Counted from the first letter of the stretch, positions 18,701 to 30,370 are shown. The stretch: 33,079 bases of DNA from Chromera velia (GCA_018398765.1 JAHBMJ010004592.1:46083-79161); one strand, 5' to 3'. The notes: generated from the letters alone by a model not told the origin. Numbers and translations are program-made.

Positions 18701-19204
18701 TTGAATTGTGTAACCCCACCCTTTTCTAACCCTCCCCCTAAAAGCAACATGGCCAGACGCTGGTGCGATCGGTTCTTTATCTGAAAATTACTCAGTCGGG
18801 AGTTGCGTAGATAGATGCCATATGAACGGGTGAGCGGGTGAGCTTATGCTCGCCAACGGGTCTTAAAGTCAATCATTCCGACAACTATTCTGAGGCTTCC
18901 CTTTCCCTCACTTTCTGCCTGAGTGTCCAATAGCATTTATTTGTTCCGTTTCTCCTTCTCTGGCTTTCTTTTCTCAAAAGATCTAGTGCAATTTTCTAAA
19001 GCATGCTACTGGCTGAATTGGCCCATACCGGGGTCAACGATCTGTGCCATACATCCCAAACTACCCGAGGAACCTCCCTTTCTCTTCTCTTTATGTTTTC
19101 TATGAAACCTCCCAACCGACAAGAAAGGGTCTCTCTCATGGGACGCACACCAACCGAAACCAAAGTTGGCACCTTGAAAGAGTTATATAGGGCAAACGAA
19201 ATGT

Positions 19205-19474
19205 CTAGTGCACAAATCGAAGCTGCAATGCATCAAGTGCAACGATATCTTTCTGACTTACCGGCAAGGCTTCCAGCGAGTACGTTGCCACCGGCTTCCA
19301 GAGCGCCTGTAGTAAACGAACTTTGCATCGAGGGGGTAAAGGACTTAAGGATGAACAAGTGCCCATCACTGCCCCCAAACAGCGTTCAGCACTTTCAAGT
19401 CGGTCCCTGACTAACTTTCTTAGGTCCCCTCCCTCAAACACACACGGTACGTGCGCGTCCATGCATGCATCCAT
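19205..19474 (-). mobile_element. Non-LTR retrotransposon-like fragment (region following the RT domain)
   Basis: The minus-strand reading RCKVRLLQALWKPVATYSLE followed by ALPVSQKDIVALDALQLRFV resembles the stretch after the reverse transcriptase core of many LINE elements. There, a 'K-RLY-ALV-PV-LYG-E' segment precedes 'L--LD-FQ-R'. The catalytic RT core is not present upstream and a TAG ends the frame at 19205-19207, so this is a truncated, inactive fragment. The assignment rests on pattern memory and needs a profile search. Confidence 0.45.
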
Positions 19475-21436
19475 GCATCTGAAAGCACATCCATGTCATA
19501 ATACGCCAGGATTGCGTGCAAAACCTAGTACACAATGTACGACAAAATGCAAAAGAATAAAACTAAAGAAATTAAAGAAAATCAATACTTAGGACGCAGA
19601 TAGTTGACTGCAAAGGGGCACCAGCAAGTGTTCTAATCCAGCGGCCAGCAGAGGACTGCGTGTTTCACGTACAATCGGATGAAAGTGAAAACCTACAGCC
19701 ATTATCAGTTCTCTCCATACTCCCTTCAGAACAGACAAAATTTAAGATAGAGTCAGGGCAGAGACTGTATAAGAAAACACGAAGTAAATGAGCATGCAAA
19801 GTCGCACGAAGTCTAGAGGATGGTATTGCTGACAATGTATGTGCAAACCAAAGGAATTCCAATGAAAACGGATCTTGTGTCCGAGTCAGTCTGACAGCCA
19901 TTTGAGTCTTTTGGCAGAAGAAAAAATTTATGAACAACAACTGCAGACTTGCAAAGAGAAATGAAGAAAAGAGTTGGACTTCTGCGGTTCTAACAGATAC
20001 TCAGCAGCATAGAAATAAGGTAACTGCAGGCCGGCACAAATGTGGTCCTTCCTCGGACTGAAAGGCAAACGAGCCAAGATCAGCCGGTCATAATCCCGGG
20101 TTATTACCGGTCATCCATCCAACGTGCAATCAACCGTAGTTAGGGAGTGCAATTGTTGAGCATTGCAGCAGCTGACGATCCAAACCACGGCTTGTGGCAC
20201 ATCTTCTTTCTACTATCGCGGCACATCCATTGGCAAGAGCCGGAGAGAAAGGTGGGCCTTGTGTAAGTCCATCTCTCTGCTAGACTAGCCTGTCTCCCAC
20301 TGACACAAGGCACGTCGCAAAATCAAGTTCAATCAAACGCAAAATGTCCAAATGTGTGTACTATGATCTCAGAAAAGCTGTAACGCACTAAAAAGAGTAG
20401 TAAAATGAGTGTTTTCCATTTTTTTAAGGCTCCAAAACATCTTCCTATATATAGATGACAGTCAATTTGAAGGCTTTAGTGTAATGACCTAGGTAATGAC
20501 GACTTCAGTACTAGCTTCAGTAGTATCAGTACCTCTCGGCCTATAGTAGTATACCGGGCTTACACAAGCTAGTACACAAGTATTTGTCGTTTAATTTAAC
20601 TTCTGAACCACTTGACCCGGAATGCGTATCTGTCCACTGGTCTGCTCGTTCTGAGACGAGAAGAGTCAGAACACTCCCACGCGGACCGAACTCTTCAGTG
20701 GTGCCGTCAGAAAACGGGAAGAAACACCTACTCGAGAAAGGGGCAGGCTAACGGATGAAGCCGCCCCTCCCCATGCAGACAATTGAGAGACCACCTCCTC
20801 ACATCATAAAGGGTCCCGAAGCGTCAAAAGGAATTAAGCGGGGGAAGCCAACGGTCCAGAGGCACCATCGCCCATCTTGAAAGACACATGCTTCCACCCT
20901 ATCCTACCGCCTCAACAACACTCCAATGAAACGAAGTCACCCTCCCTCCCTCCCCTTCCCACCCACTCTGCATGCAAATAAGCACTCAAGTTCGTTCTCA
21001 GGGAGAGCTCGAACCACCCACACACCGTCACGCTTGGTCGCTCAAGGAGGGTGCGCTCTGTCAGTCTTGCCTCCCTCTCTCCCATGCAGTACCGATCCTT
21101 CCCTCCCTTTACACCGAATCACAGGGCTCCCTTAGTGGGAGACAGACATTCGACAAAGAAGGGCCGCAGCAAGTCAAGCCTGCATCAAAACAAACAGAGG
21201 AAGTAAGTGAGAATGTAATGAGCGGGCTGAGCTGGGGTTCCCCTGCAGTGGCAGTGCAAAAACGACCACCGGGCACGAAGAAGAGGGGAAACACCTCTGC
21301 TGTACGCTTATGTCTGCCCTGTCCCAACACTTGACTGACTACCCACGTCACTCAACTCCCCGACCCCCCCCCGCCGAAAAAAAAAAAAACCTCTCCCACC
21401 TGCTGCTCAGACCGCCAGGAAAGAAACAGAGGCCTT
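19475..21436. other. Intergenic region with no recognised gene
   Basis: Open frames here (for example 19665-19940 minus and 20972-21334 plus) lack recognisable domains and consistent composition. Sequence near 20450-20580 is rich in CTAGTA/CTTCAGTA repeats. The right end should include the 3' untranslated region of the SR-protein gene that terminates at 21437 on the minus strand. Confidence 0.5.
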
Positions 21437-23795
21437 TCAGTAGCGGCGGTCACCGTAGCCGCGGTCCCTGCAGACAGATACTCAAAAGTGATGGCACAAA
21501 TTTGAACGAAGAGAGACTGGCAAACACTACAGACGACCACGAAGCCGAGACAAAGACCAAAACATGAGGTTGGAGTGGAAGGACACCCGGACAACCCCAA
21601 GAAGAAAAGAAAAACGAAGAGAGGAAGGCAAAACCATGCGGAAAGGGAGCTATGGGTATCACACAAAGTTAAAAGACCCGCTTTCGTTTCCTTTTGCTCT
21701 CGCTCTTCTCGTCACCTCTAGGACGCCTCTTTACTCCTTCATTTGATGCACCAACTCACTCCCTCTCTCTCTCAACCAGTTACGAGAGTCACGGCACAAA
21801 CACGCAGAAAGAGGCTGGTGGGGGGGCAGGGGTGGGGTTGGGAGAGAGGAGGAAGAAACGGCAACAAATCTTTTCTGCAACGCGTATGCGGGAGTGCATC
21901 ATCGCTTCGTTCAGTTCTCATCTCTTGTTTCGTTCATACATTCATTAATCCAGTTAGCCAGCAAGCAATTCATCAACGCGTAACACCGGATCACGAGACA
22001 CGTGGACAATAGCAGAGGAGCCAACAGAGATGGAGGCAAATGCCTCCTAGATCCGCTCCCTTTTCTTTACCCATCTTTCTTCTCCCCCCCCCCCCACACA
22101 CACATTTGCTGTCTCAGTGTGTCCAGCCAGAACATGCAGAGATACCGTAGAAAGGAAGGAAAGAACCCAATGGATCTGAGGAGACATCAAGAGAACAAAC
22201 TTCCCATACACCTCGACATCCCCACCCACTGACGCCAGCAAACGAGACATAGACGGGAAAGCAAGAGAAACAACATCAGCACAGAAGAAAACTCGAAAGA
22301 GAATGTCCAAGCATCCAAACCCTCACACAGAGCGAGATAAGCGTGCCGGGCAGGCCCACCACTTACCCTTCCACTCCTCTTTCAAGCAGTCCATCTATCC
22401 ATCCCATCCATGTATCCATTTATCCAGACATCCATCCCCACGGCACACAGAGAGTCCACAGAATCAAGTGAGGTCAGCCAAGGAAGCAGGCAAGTGAAGG
22501 GATCTCCACAAGGCCAAGGGACCACCTCAAGAGAACAGAAGGGCCTCCCTCCAGATATGCTGGCTAATTTTTCTTCCTTCTTTCACAAGTATCTTCTTCC
22601 TTCCTTCGTGAACCTGAACCGAGGCAGTAATTGGGACCTTCCCTTGGCCCTCCACATATCCATCCATGCACCATGTCTCAATCCCGTTAGTCATCCCACA
22701 GAAATCCCTCCCAGGCAGGCATCTATCTCTCCCTCTACACATCCATCCCTCCTCAGGCAATCCAACAGTCCAGAGAGCCACAAGAAAGCCCAAACCTGAG
22801 ACACTGAAGAAGGACGCATGTGCATACGAATCGTCAAACGCGGCCGAGGCGCACCGATGCGCCGGAAAGCAAAGACGGCAGAACAGCAAGAAAAGGGGGT
22901 GCAAAAATACAGCCAGAGGAACACACAAAAAAAACACCAGATACACACCGCGCCGCAACACCCTAAGAGAGGGCACGCGCACCCCCGAAACCCACAAGGA
23001 CTCTCTCTGGGAGACTTCCCACAAGATCGAAAAGACGCCTCCTCAAGCCAGTTGACTGCCTACCTCACACTGTTGGCACCTCTTAAGGCTCAGGCAGCAT
23101 CCCTGACCCCGCACTCCTCCACACGCCGAGAGCATCTCTTAACCCACAGCCATCAAATGGACCTTCACACGCACCATTCCTCAAAGCATCCCTTGCCCCT
23201 GAGCTATCAAAAGGCCCTCCACATACACCACCAATCAAGCAGCAACCTTCATGCCACAGCTGCCACACGGCCCGCAACCCGACGCAGGCAACCACCCACC
23301 CCCAAAGCACCTCACAGTATCCTTTCGATTCCGTCCACGCAAATGTCTACATTCCCTTCCCATCCTCCTCCAATCTAGTCACTTCCTTTCTCAACAAGTT
23401 TCTTCCTCTTCTTCTTTCTCCCTTCCAAGCGAGACCCTGCAGGCCCAGCTGCCCTCACCAGCAGAAGGCCCCATGCACCCAGAGAGAGAGACTGACAGGA
23501 GACTCACCCCTGCATGCCCATTCCCAAAGACGAAGAGCCCCCCCCCTGCTAGACGAGAGCCCCGCCCAAGAAGGGACCAGACAGGCCACCACGAAGACAC
23601 CAAGAGTCAGAAAACCAAGGAGGGTCACTTACCATTGCCCTCACCCGACGGTAAGAATGTCTTCCTGGTCTCTCTTTATTCGAAGTACCAAAAGAAGATC
23701 GTCTTTTCAAGAAAGCCCGCCCGCCCGTCTGCCTCCACAAGGAGTCCCCTACCCTACCTGCTGCGGCTGCGGTCGCGTCTCCCTCCGTATCTGCA

Positions 23796-23833
<38 letters not shown>

Positions 23834-26714
23834 GACACACGCACGCACAAAGAGGTGAGTGAACATACTGACGACTTTCCTCCGGCGGAAGACACTGCGC
23901 TGCGGGCACATTGAAAAACAAAGAAACTATACGAATGTCTGCCAATCTGTTGATTCCCTCGGTGCCCTCCTCTGTGAAAGAAACCGGATTCAGATGCACA
24001 GAGCTCGCTCCCTGCCTCAACCGACCAACCTGTCGTCGTATCCTCCTCTGCCCCTGTCGTCGTACCGGTCGTACCCCCCACGGTCGTACCCTCTGTCGTA
24101 TCCCCTATCTCGGCGGTCGTCGTATCTGCCCTCCATCATATTTGAATTCAATGGGGGATGAATCAAACAGCGAGACACCATGTTCACGAAAAACCCGAAT
24201 GAATTCCATGATCTTGTCAAGCAGGAAAGATGACCTCTTCCCTCTTACCAAACATACCGGATCCCCTGTTTTCCTCCTTTCCTTCTCCCTCTCCTCTATC
24301 CGCGTATGTGCGAGTTTCTTTGGTCGTCAACACCTCACAAACACAACCAGCGAATACGCCCGGGAGAAAAGAAACACGTTTCTAAAAATGGACGGAAGAT
24401 TTGGTTTTCTTCTTTTCCAGCGTCTTCCTCAGGAACTGGATCACCCACCCATGACGACCTCTGTGTGTCTGTCGTCGTACCTGTCTCTGCCTCCATACCC
24501 ACGGTCGTCATACCTGCGTATGCACAGTCAGTCGCGCCCACACCGTGTCTCTCTGCCTCGCTTTTTTCTATCTGTCCTCTTCGTTTTCCCCCTTCTTTCC
24601 TCTGCGGCCAACCGACTCAACCAACCCGCCTTTCCTCTCTAAACTCGGTCAACATCCAACCTCCTTCCTTCGACCCGAGGCAAGAAACTGACAAGAGGGA
24701 GCTCTGACACGTCATCTATTCCGTCAAGGAACGGTGACAGAAAGCGAGAGCGATCGAACCTCCGTCCAAATCGATCAACAGCCACATAAAAGAAAAATCA
24801 ATCCGTCCCAAACCGCACCGAAGGACTGATGTTCTCCCTGCCTCTGAGAAGGGCCACAAGACACATCAATTTTTTTCACTCACCGGTCCCGTCCGTAGCC
24901 TCCGCCTCCGTACCCGTTCCGTGCGGGGGGGGGGCCTCTGTAGGCATCCTCGGGGGGGTTCGCGGTGTCCATGTCAACGTTGATCACCCCCCTCTCGCCC
25001 TGCAAGCAACCCGCCTCATGCAATTCAATTCGGATCCAACCGATTCCATTCGATTCGATTGAAGCAGGAAGCGGGAATCAAAGGACGACCGGGCGCTGAA
25101 GAAAGGACGAAACACCTCACGCACAAAGAAAGTGCTGTTGAGATTCCTCAGAAGCGGATGCACGCGCGCGCGGGCACTCTCTCACAGAGAGAGCGAGAGG
25201 GAGCGGGGGGCGGGGGGAGGGGGAGAGAGAGGGAGCGATAGCGAGAGAGAGGGAATCAAAACGAGTAGCCCCTTCCCAGGGCTAACAAAGAACACCCGAC
25301 GACTGACGGTGTGGGATTTCATCTCTGTGCCGTCCATGTCCTTCACGGCTGCATGCGCGTCCTTGGGGTCAGGGAACTCGCACACACCCGTGCCGTCCTG
25401 GTTCACGTTCGCTGCACGTCGTTCGTAAGAGAAGAAGGGGGGGATGATGGAAATTCGGACGGCATCCTTTGCTGTTTTTTTGCGTCAACAGGAAACAAAG
25501 GTCCTTTCCAGGCCATTCTTCCGTCTCCTCTTCCAAGATAGAGGCAGTCTTCGCAGAAAGGACGTCCGAATCCATGGCCTCAAAGCTAGAAGAGCGCACG
25601 AGGACAAAACACAGATTCCCTCAAAGGAAAGAAGAAGAAGTACAAACTTGACCGATAGAACGAACGAAGAAACGCACGGACCGACCCACCATAGGCGACA
25701 GGGCCCACGCGTCTGAAGTGGTCCTTGATGTCCTGCCAGGAGGCGCCCTCGGGCAGTCTGCTGATCACCACCTTCCACCCGAGGCCGCGGGAGGCGCTGG
25801 GGGAGGAGTACGGCCCTGCACACACACAAAATTCAGGCAAGGACGCTGTCAGTCGTGCGCTCTGTCATCCGGACAGGGTCGTAGGGAGGTAGGCAGGCAG
25901 GCAGAGAGTGGTGAGGCGAGAGGACGCGAAGACATACAGAAAGAGGGACACAAGGGGACTCCAGTCCAGCACTCAAGTAAAGAAAAAACGATCCACTCCC
26001 AGCTTTCGGTGTTACAAGAGGACTGCAAAAGCGAAGGGAAAAGAGTGAAAGGCAGAAAGCAGCTAGAGGCTTCAGACAGACGTACCACGGCTTCTGGGTG
26101 CCTGCACTTTGATCTTGTAGCCGCCGGGGAAGTCATGTCCGTCCTTGTCTGCAGAGAAGGAGAGAGAACAAACGATCGAGAGAGAGGGAAGGAGAGCGAG
26201 GTAAAGTTCGAAACCCGCGTCGCTACGGAGGAAGGTAATTTCTTCTTTCAGAGAAGAGGCACATGAACGCAGGGAGGAACACATGAACTATCAGCAAGAG
26301 ATAATAAAGGTGATCGAAGGAGAACACCGCATAGAAGTGTTTCAAGATGACAACAAAAAAGTTGTGACTTCTCTGGTTGTCCTCGAAGAAAGCGGTCACG
26401 CACCTTGAATCGCATCCTGCATCCACGAAGAGGGAAAAAAGAAGCAGAAAGGGGAGACACAATCAGTGAGTGGGCGATTTGTAGTAAGAATTCACTGATC
26501 GGAGGGAAAGATGGTCGGAAAGCGAACCTACCTCTGCGTCCCGAATATCCTTGAAGGTGACAAAGGCGAAAGCAGAGTTCGTTTCGATCTGTCTTTTGGG
26601 TCCGTCCACCTTCACGACTCCGTATTTCTCGAAGAGCTTCTCAACCTCACCAGGGTTGGCGTCCCCCGGCAGTCCTCCCACATAAATTCGAGGGTCGTCA
26701 AGACGTCCGGACAT
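21437..26714 (-). CDS. SRSF1/SR34-like splicing factor with two RRMs and a Tyr-Asp-Arg/RS tail, 10 exons, 265 aa
   Basis: SR proteins of this type bind exonic enhancers through RRM1 and a pseudo-RRM2 and promote splice-site choice in the nucleus. Exons, transcription order: 26714-26532, 26416-26404, 26148-26086, 25815-25690, 25411-25308, 24999-24884, 24513-24481, 24125-24030, 23790-23758, 21467-21437 (TGA). All phases agree (798 nt). RRM1 follows [12 protein letters not shown]2 is IYVGGL, RNP1-like is NSAFAFVTF, and it ends [13 protein letters not shown]. The second RRM carries [15 protein letters not shown], close to the SWQDLKDH signature of pseudo-RRM2 in SRSF1 and plant SR34, and ends [13 protein letters not shown]. 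The tail is Gly-rich, then [15 protein letters not shown] repeats, a short RSRSR and DRGYGDRRY. The classical long RS run is replaced by DR/YDR repeats. An in-frame ATG at 26771 exists, but MSGR just before RRM1 matches the usual family start. The last intron is about 2.3 kb and could hide a further cassette. Confidence 0.88.
23798..23826. repeat. (CA)n microsatellite before the RS exon acceptor
   Basis: On the coding strand a (TG)n tract lies just before the TTTGTGCAG acceptor of the SR-gene exon starting at 23790. Confidence 0.9.
26404..26416 (-). other. 13-nt microexon of the SR-protein gene
   Basis: GATGCGATTCAAG lies between an ATGCAG acceptor and a GTGCGT donor. It encodes Asp-Ala-Ile-Gln plus the first base of the next Asp. 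It is required to join RRM1 exon 1 (ending RDAE) to the exon starting KDGHDFPGG in frame, and it supplies the last helix of RRM1. Confidence 0.8.
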
Positions 26715-27669
26715 TCTGTCTCGTTTCCAAGTCCCAGTTGTTTGGAGGAGGTAATCAATGATTTGAGTCACGCAGAAGCACCCGGTCTGGCCTCTATCTT
26801 TCCTGTGGACAGATCAGTCGAAGAAGAATGGGGGGGGAGGAGAGACCGGCTCTGTTTTGGGTTTCAACACTTTTCAGAACATCAGTTGGTCGAGCGAAAA
26901 AATTTTAAATTTTGTGCGTTTCTTTTGAACCGCGCGCCAAAAGAACGGCCTTCGCGGACAGAGCCATCCGAGGCACGCAATCAACGTTTTCTTGCACCCG
27001 CGGTCGCGCGGTTGTTGCGTGCGTCAACTCCATGCACCGATTCTGGCACGATATGTTAATTGGCATGATGTTGGCCACTGTTGGCCGGGTGTTTCTCGTC
27101 TTCTGACAATCTTCAAAACCTCTCGTAAACAGAAACTATCAGAAACTGGAATGCTGTGAGAGATTGATCGAGGCTTCAACAGTGAGCAATCAAACTTCCC
27201 TACAGAGGTTATTAATATCAGGCTGCATATGCATGTTTATGCTGAATCGTGTATGAATCGTGCAAATGTTTCTGGTCAACACATGGTCAACACATGAGGA
27301 TATGGACACTCCATTCGCACACACATACTCCCGCCCTCCACGTATATATTATGAAACTGTGTCTTTGCTTGACAAGGTGTGTGCCAGGAAAAGAGAAGAA
27401 AACAAACGAATCGTATGATTCATCTCTCGGAATCTCTTGTTGCTTGCAGGAACTGAGCGGGGGGGAGCACCTCTCTCTCTGCGTGCCGTTTCTTCGCTTT
27501 CGCTGGAGCATTCACAAAGTAAGGACGGCCCTTCTGTCTATTTCTTTCTCGCCATCTTTTGTTCTCTCGCATGCAGATTCGCAACCACCTACCTTGCGGC
27601 GTATTCTTCATCCTTTTCTGAGGCAACACCTCAGTCTGCCTCCAACTGGTCTACCTGGGAAGCTTTTCA
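26715..27669. other. Upstream region of the SR-protein gene, no other supported gene
   Basis: Should contain the 5' untranslated region and promoter of the minus-strand SR gene. Plus-strand frames are open in places (27249-27806), with a few splice-like sites, but no domain can be defended. No RNA gene was recognised. Confidence 0.45.
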
Positions 27670-27918
27670 ATAGATCGATCGTCGGGCCTTTTCTCACTCA
27701 GTTTCTCTTTCGCACTTTCTTTTTCTTCACCCTCTTTGCCCTCGACTGTTCTCTTTTGTTCCTTCTGTCTCGTTTTTGGTCTCATCTCTCCTGTCTGTGT
27801 CTTTGAAATCACTGCTGAAGTCGTTCATTAGTGCTGAAACACTCAAAATTCTGACAAGAATTATCGCACACACTTCAGCTGCGGGGGGTGCTTGCGGGAC
27901 AGAGTGTCACTACTAGCC

Positions 27919-27949
27919 GTCCTGCACGCCGACTAGGCAGGTGCAGGAC
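27919..27949. other. Short hairpin in copy 1 of the tandem repeat
   Basis: GTCCTGCAC (27919-27927) and GTGCAGGAC (27941-27949) are perfect 9-bp inverted arms around a 13-nt loop. The loop has a smaller internal pairing potential (GCCGACTAGGC). It may be structural RNA or a binding palindrome; function unknown. Confidence 0.5.
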
Positions 27950-28751
27950 CGAGTGTGACTTTTTGCTCCCCAGGACCCCGGTTGTGTCGGATTGCTGGCT
28001 TGATAAAAAATAAATTGAGCCTTTCCATCCGACTTCTGTACTCTGAAGCATCTGCAGTCGGGGGAACTGCCAGGCTCGTGCCTGCTGTTCGCTCGCATCT
28101 CTCTGCTTATGCGGATGGGTGCCCTTTCCCTGCGTGTCGGTGTAGAGCGTTTTCCGTCTTGTTTGTTTTTCTTTTCTTCTGGTCTCGCCTCTTGTTTGAT
28201 TATGGCAGTGGGTGGTTTCGCATTGATTGATTGGAAATGCGCAATTCATGTGGGCAGGTCTGTCACGATCCCTTCCGCCCTTCCTCCCCCTCCCTCCCTG
28301 TGTTCGTGTGTTGTGCTGTGCTGTGTTTGCTTGTGTGCGTGCGAGGGATCGCTGAGGCGTCGTTGCACGTGTGGTGACTCCTGCCTGGGTTGAGTGAGTG
28401 GATCGATCGAGTGGACGCTTGCTTGAGAGGAAGGGGGCGTTCGCAGCTGCGGAGGAGAATTGGGCTTCATTTGGCTGGCGGAGTTTCTGATGGATTCATC
28501 AAGCAATCGGTCAGGCCTTTTCTTACGCAGTTTCTCGTTTTCCCTTTTTTTCTTTGCACTCTGTTTGACCTCGCTTGTTCTCTTTTGTTCGTTCCGTTTC
28601 GTTTTTGTTCGTGTGCAGCTCCTCTGTCTGTGTCTTTGAAATCACTGCTGAAGTCGTTCATTAGTGCTGAAACACTCAAAATTCTGACAAGAATTATCGC
28701 ACACACTTCAGCTGCGGGGGGTGCTTGCGGGACAGAGTGTTACTACTAGCC

Positions 28752-28782
28752 GTCCTGTACGCCGACTAGGCAGGTGCAGGAC
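28752..28782. other. Short hairpin in copy 2 of the tandem repeat
   Basis: Same hairpin as in copy 1 with one substitution: GTCCTGTAC against GTGCAGGAC. This turns a C-G pair into a T-G (U-G in RNA) pair and so would keep the stem in plus-sense RNA. Confidence 0.5.
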
Positions 28783-29270
28783 CGAGTGTGACTTTTTGCT
28801 CCCCAGGACCCCGGTTGTGTCGGATTGCTTGCTTGATAAAAGAGAAATTGGGCCTTTCCATCCGACTTCTGTACTCTGAAGCATCTGCAGTCGGGGGAAC
28901 TGCCAGGCTCGTGCCTGCTGTTCGCTCGCATCTCTCTGCTTATGCGGATGGGTGTCCTTTCCCAGCGTGTCGGTGTAGAGCGTGTTCCGTCTTGTTTGTT
29001 TTTCTTTTCGTCTGGTCTCGCCTCTTGTTTGATTATGGCAGTGGGTGGTTTCGCATTGATTGATTGGAAATGCGCAATTCATGTGGGCAGGTCTGTCACG
29101 ATCCCTTCCGCCCTTCCTCCCCCTCCCTCCCTGTGTTCGTGTGTTGTGCTGTGCTGTGTTTGCTTGTGTGCGTGCGAGGGATCGCTGAGGCGTCGTTGTA
29201 CGTGTGGTGACTCCTGCCTGGGTTGAGTGAGTGGATCGATCGGGTGGACGCTTGCTTGAGAGGAAGGGCA

Positions 29271-29914
29271 CGTCTGGAAGGAGGAGGTGGAGACTTTTCT
29301 GTTGATCTGCTGATACTATAGAGTGCTATGGTTTGGCCGCGGAGTTTGTCATGGATTTATATCAGATTATTCATTTATGTATCTTCGATCAAGATTAAGA
29401 ATTTGCGCCATATTGTGATAAAAAAGATGATGAGACTAAACCGGGCAGCCATCATGATTCTGAGTTAATGGCGAAGTGCATTTGATATATGTATGTAGCA
29501 GCGCGTGTACATTGATATACTATAGCCCATTCATGCCTCAAGACTAAAGCAGCATTTATATGCTTAAAAAACTTAGAAAAGCCTAGAAATACCGTCAGAT
29601 TTCCTCCTAGACTAAGAACGTAGTCTAGTTGGAGACTTATCGTACCTTACCTCCTTAAGTCTGTTAGTCAGAGTTCACTTCCAAGGACTCCATTCAAGCG
29701 ATACAGATGGACGAAGACTGTACGGCATGCTTCTATTTATTTCTGTATTGCAAGTCTATTATTTCTTTCTCTGTATTGTCAGTCTGTCACTTAATTCTCT
29801 TAGTACACTTAATTAATGCCGGCCGGGCTTAGTATTGCGAAGTTAGTTTCCCAGTCCCAGTTCTAGCAAGTTTGGCGGGTGATCAAGTCGCCGTACAAGC
29901 CACAACGTAACGTG
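29271..29914 (-). other. Candidate 3' LTR / flank of the Ty3-gypsy element
   Basis: Downstream (minus strand) of the retroelement coding region and its purine tract lies AT-richer sequence with an ATATAAAT TATA-like box near 29552-29560 on the plus strand. A 3' LTR is expected to begin directly after the purine tract, but its far end cannot be set because the 5' LTR lies beyond the right edge of the window. No TG...CA boundaries are claimed. Confidence 0.3.
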
Positions 29915-29929
29915 CCCTCTCCCCCCTCC
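29915..29929 (-). other. Polypurine tract of the Ty3-gypsy element
   Basis: On the minus strand this reads GGAGGGGGGAGAGGG. It lies about 20 nt after the stop codon of the integrase-chromodomain frame. A purine tract here primes plus-strand DNA synthesis in LTR retrotransposons and normally marks the start of the 3' LTR. Confidence 0.65.
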
Positions 29930-29947
29930 ATGGCCTGTGCGCCTCAC

Positions 29948-30370
29948 TCAGGCCGAAGCATGGAAATTGGCAATCGCTTGTTTTGCATTCTTCAATGACG
30001 ACAGGGGCTCCCATGATGCGTCTTCTAATAGGTATCCCCTCCAAAGAACCTTGTACTGCTTGGCCTTGCCCCTCCCTCGGACTGCAAGGATTTTCTTAAC
30101 TTCATACTCCTCCTCGGCCCAAGCGGGCATGCGGACAGACGGGGGGCGAGTCTCCCCACTCGGTTGACGGTAAGGCTTGCACAACGATGTGTGAATGATA
30201 GGGTGTTTCCTGCTCCCAGCAGGCAAAACAACCTCCAGATTATCTCGAGGCAGAACGGTCTCAACTTCGAATGGACCAAACCAAACTGAATCAAGCTTCC
30301 TGGCATATTCCTCCCCCTTCCCCACAGGACGTGGCCACCACGTGCGGTGCACCAGGACGTAATCTCCTAC
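29948..30370 (-). CDS. Integrase C-terminal region and chromodomain of the Ty3-gypsy element
   Basis: The frame continues after the [22 protein letters not shown] and [16 protein letters not shown] form the SH3-like GPY/F region of the integrase. [10 protein letters not shown] follows, and then a chromodomain: [35 protein letters not shown] and [10 protein letters not shown], ending in TGA at 29948-29950. The aromatic positions expected to form a methyl-lysine cage (Y of EYEV, W of LWRGY, W of ASWEP) are present, so histone-guided insertion is possible in principle for active relatives (known for chromoviruses). As a separate unit this piece lacks its own plausible start and depends on the upstream frame. 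Confidence 0.85.
   Translation of the reverse strand, partial: VGDYVLVHRTWWPRPVGKGEEYARKLDSVWFGPFEVETVLPRDNLEVVLPAGSRKHPIIHTSLCKPYRQPSGETRPPSVRMPAWAEEEYEVKKILAVRGRGKAKQYKVLWRGYLLEDASWEPLSSLKNAKQAIANFHASA

Larger units (their letters stand above)
27670..29270. repeat. Tandem duplication, 833-bp period, two near-identical copies
   Basis: 27791-28437 and 28624-29270 align without a visible gap at a constant offset of 833 bp and differ by only scattered substitutions. The unit extends leftward to about 27670 and 28503 with lower identity and small indels. Open frames occur in both copies on both strands, but the differences do not favour any one frame. The content looks non-coding: pyrimidine-rich stretches, TG-rich blocks and a short hairpin. 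A young segmental tandem duplication is the simplest reading. Confidence 0.9.

Noticed and set aside
27449-27519. ABC-transporter-like LSGGE motif in a plus-strand frame
   Set aside because: It is a five-residue match only. There is no Walker A or B motif around it and no long compatible frame; chance is the best explanation.
27875-29271. Protein frames of 90-187 residues in both copies of the 833-bp repeat
   Set aside because: They are open on both strands, have biased composition and no domain, and substitutions between copies show no codon-position pattern that I could see.
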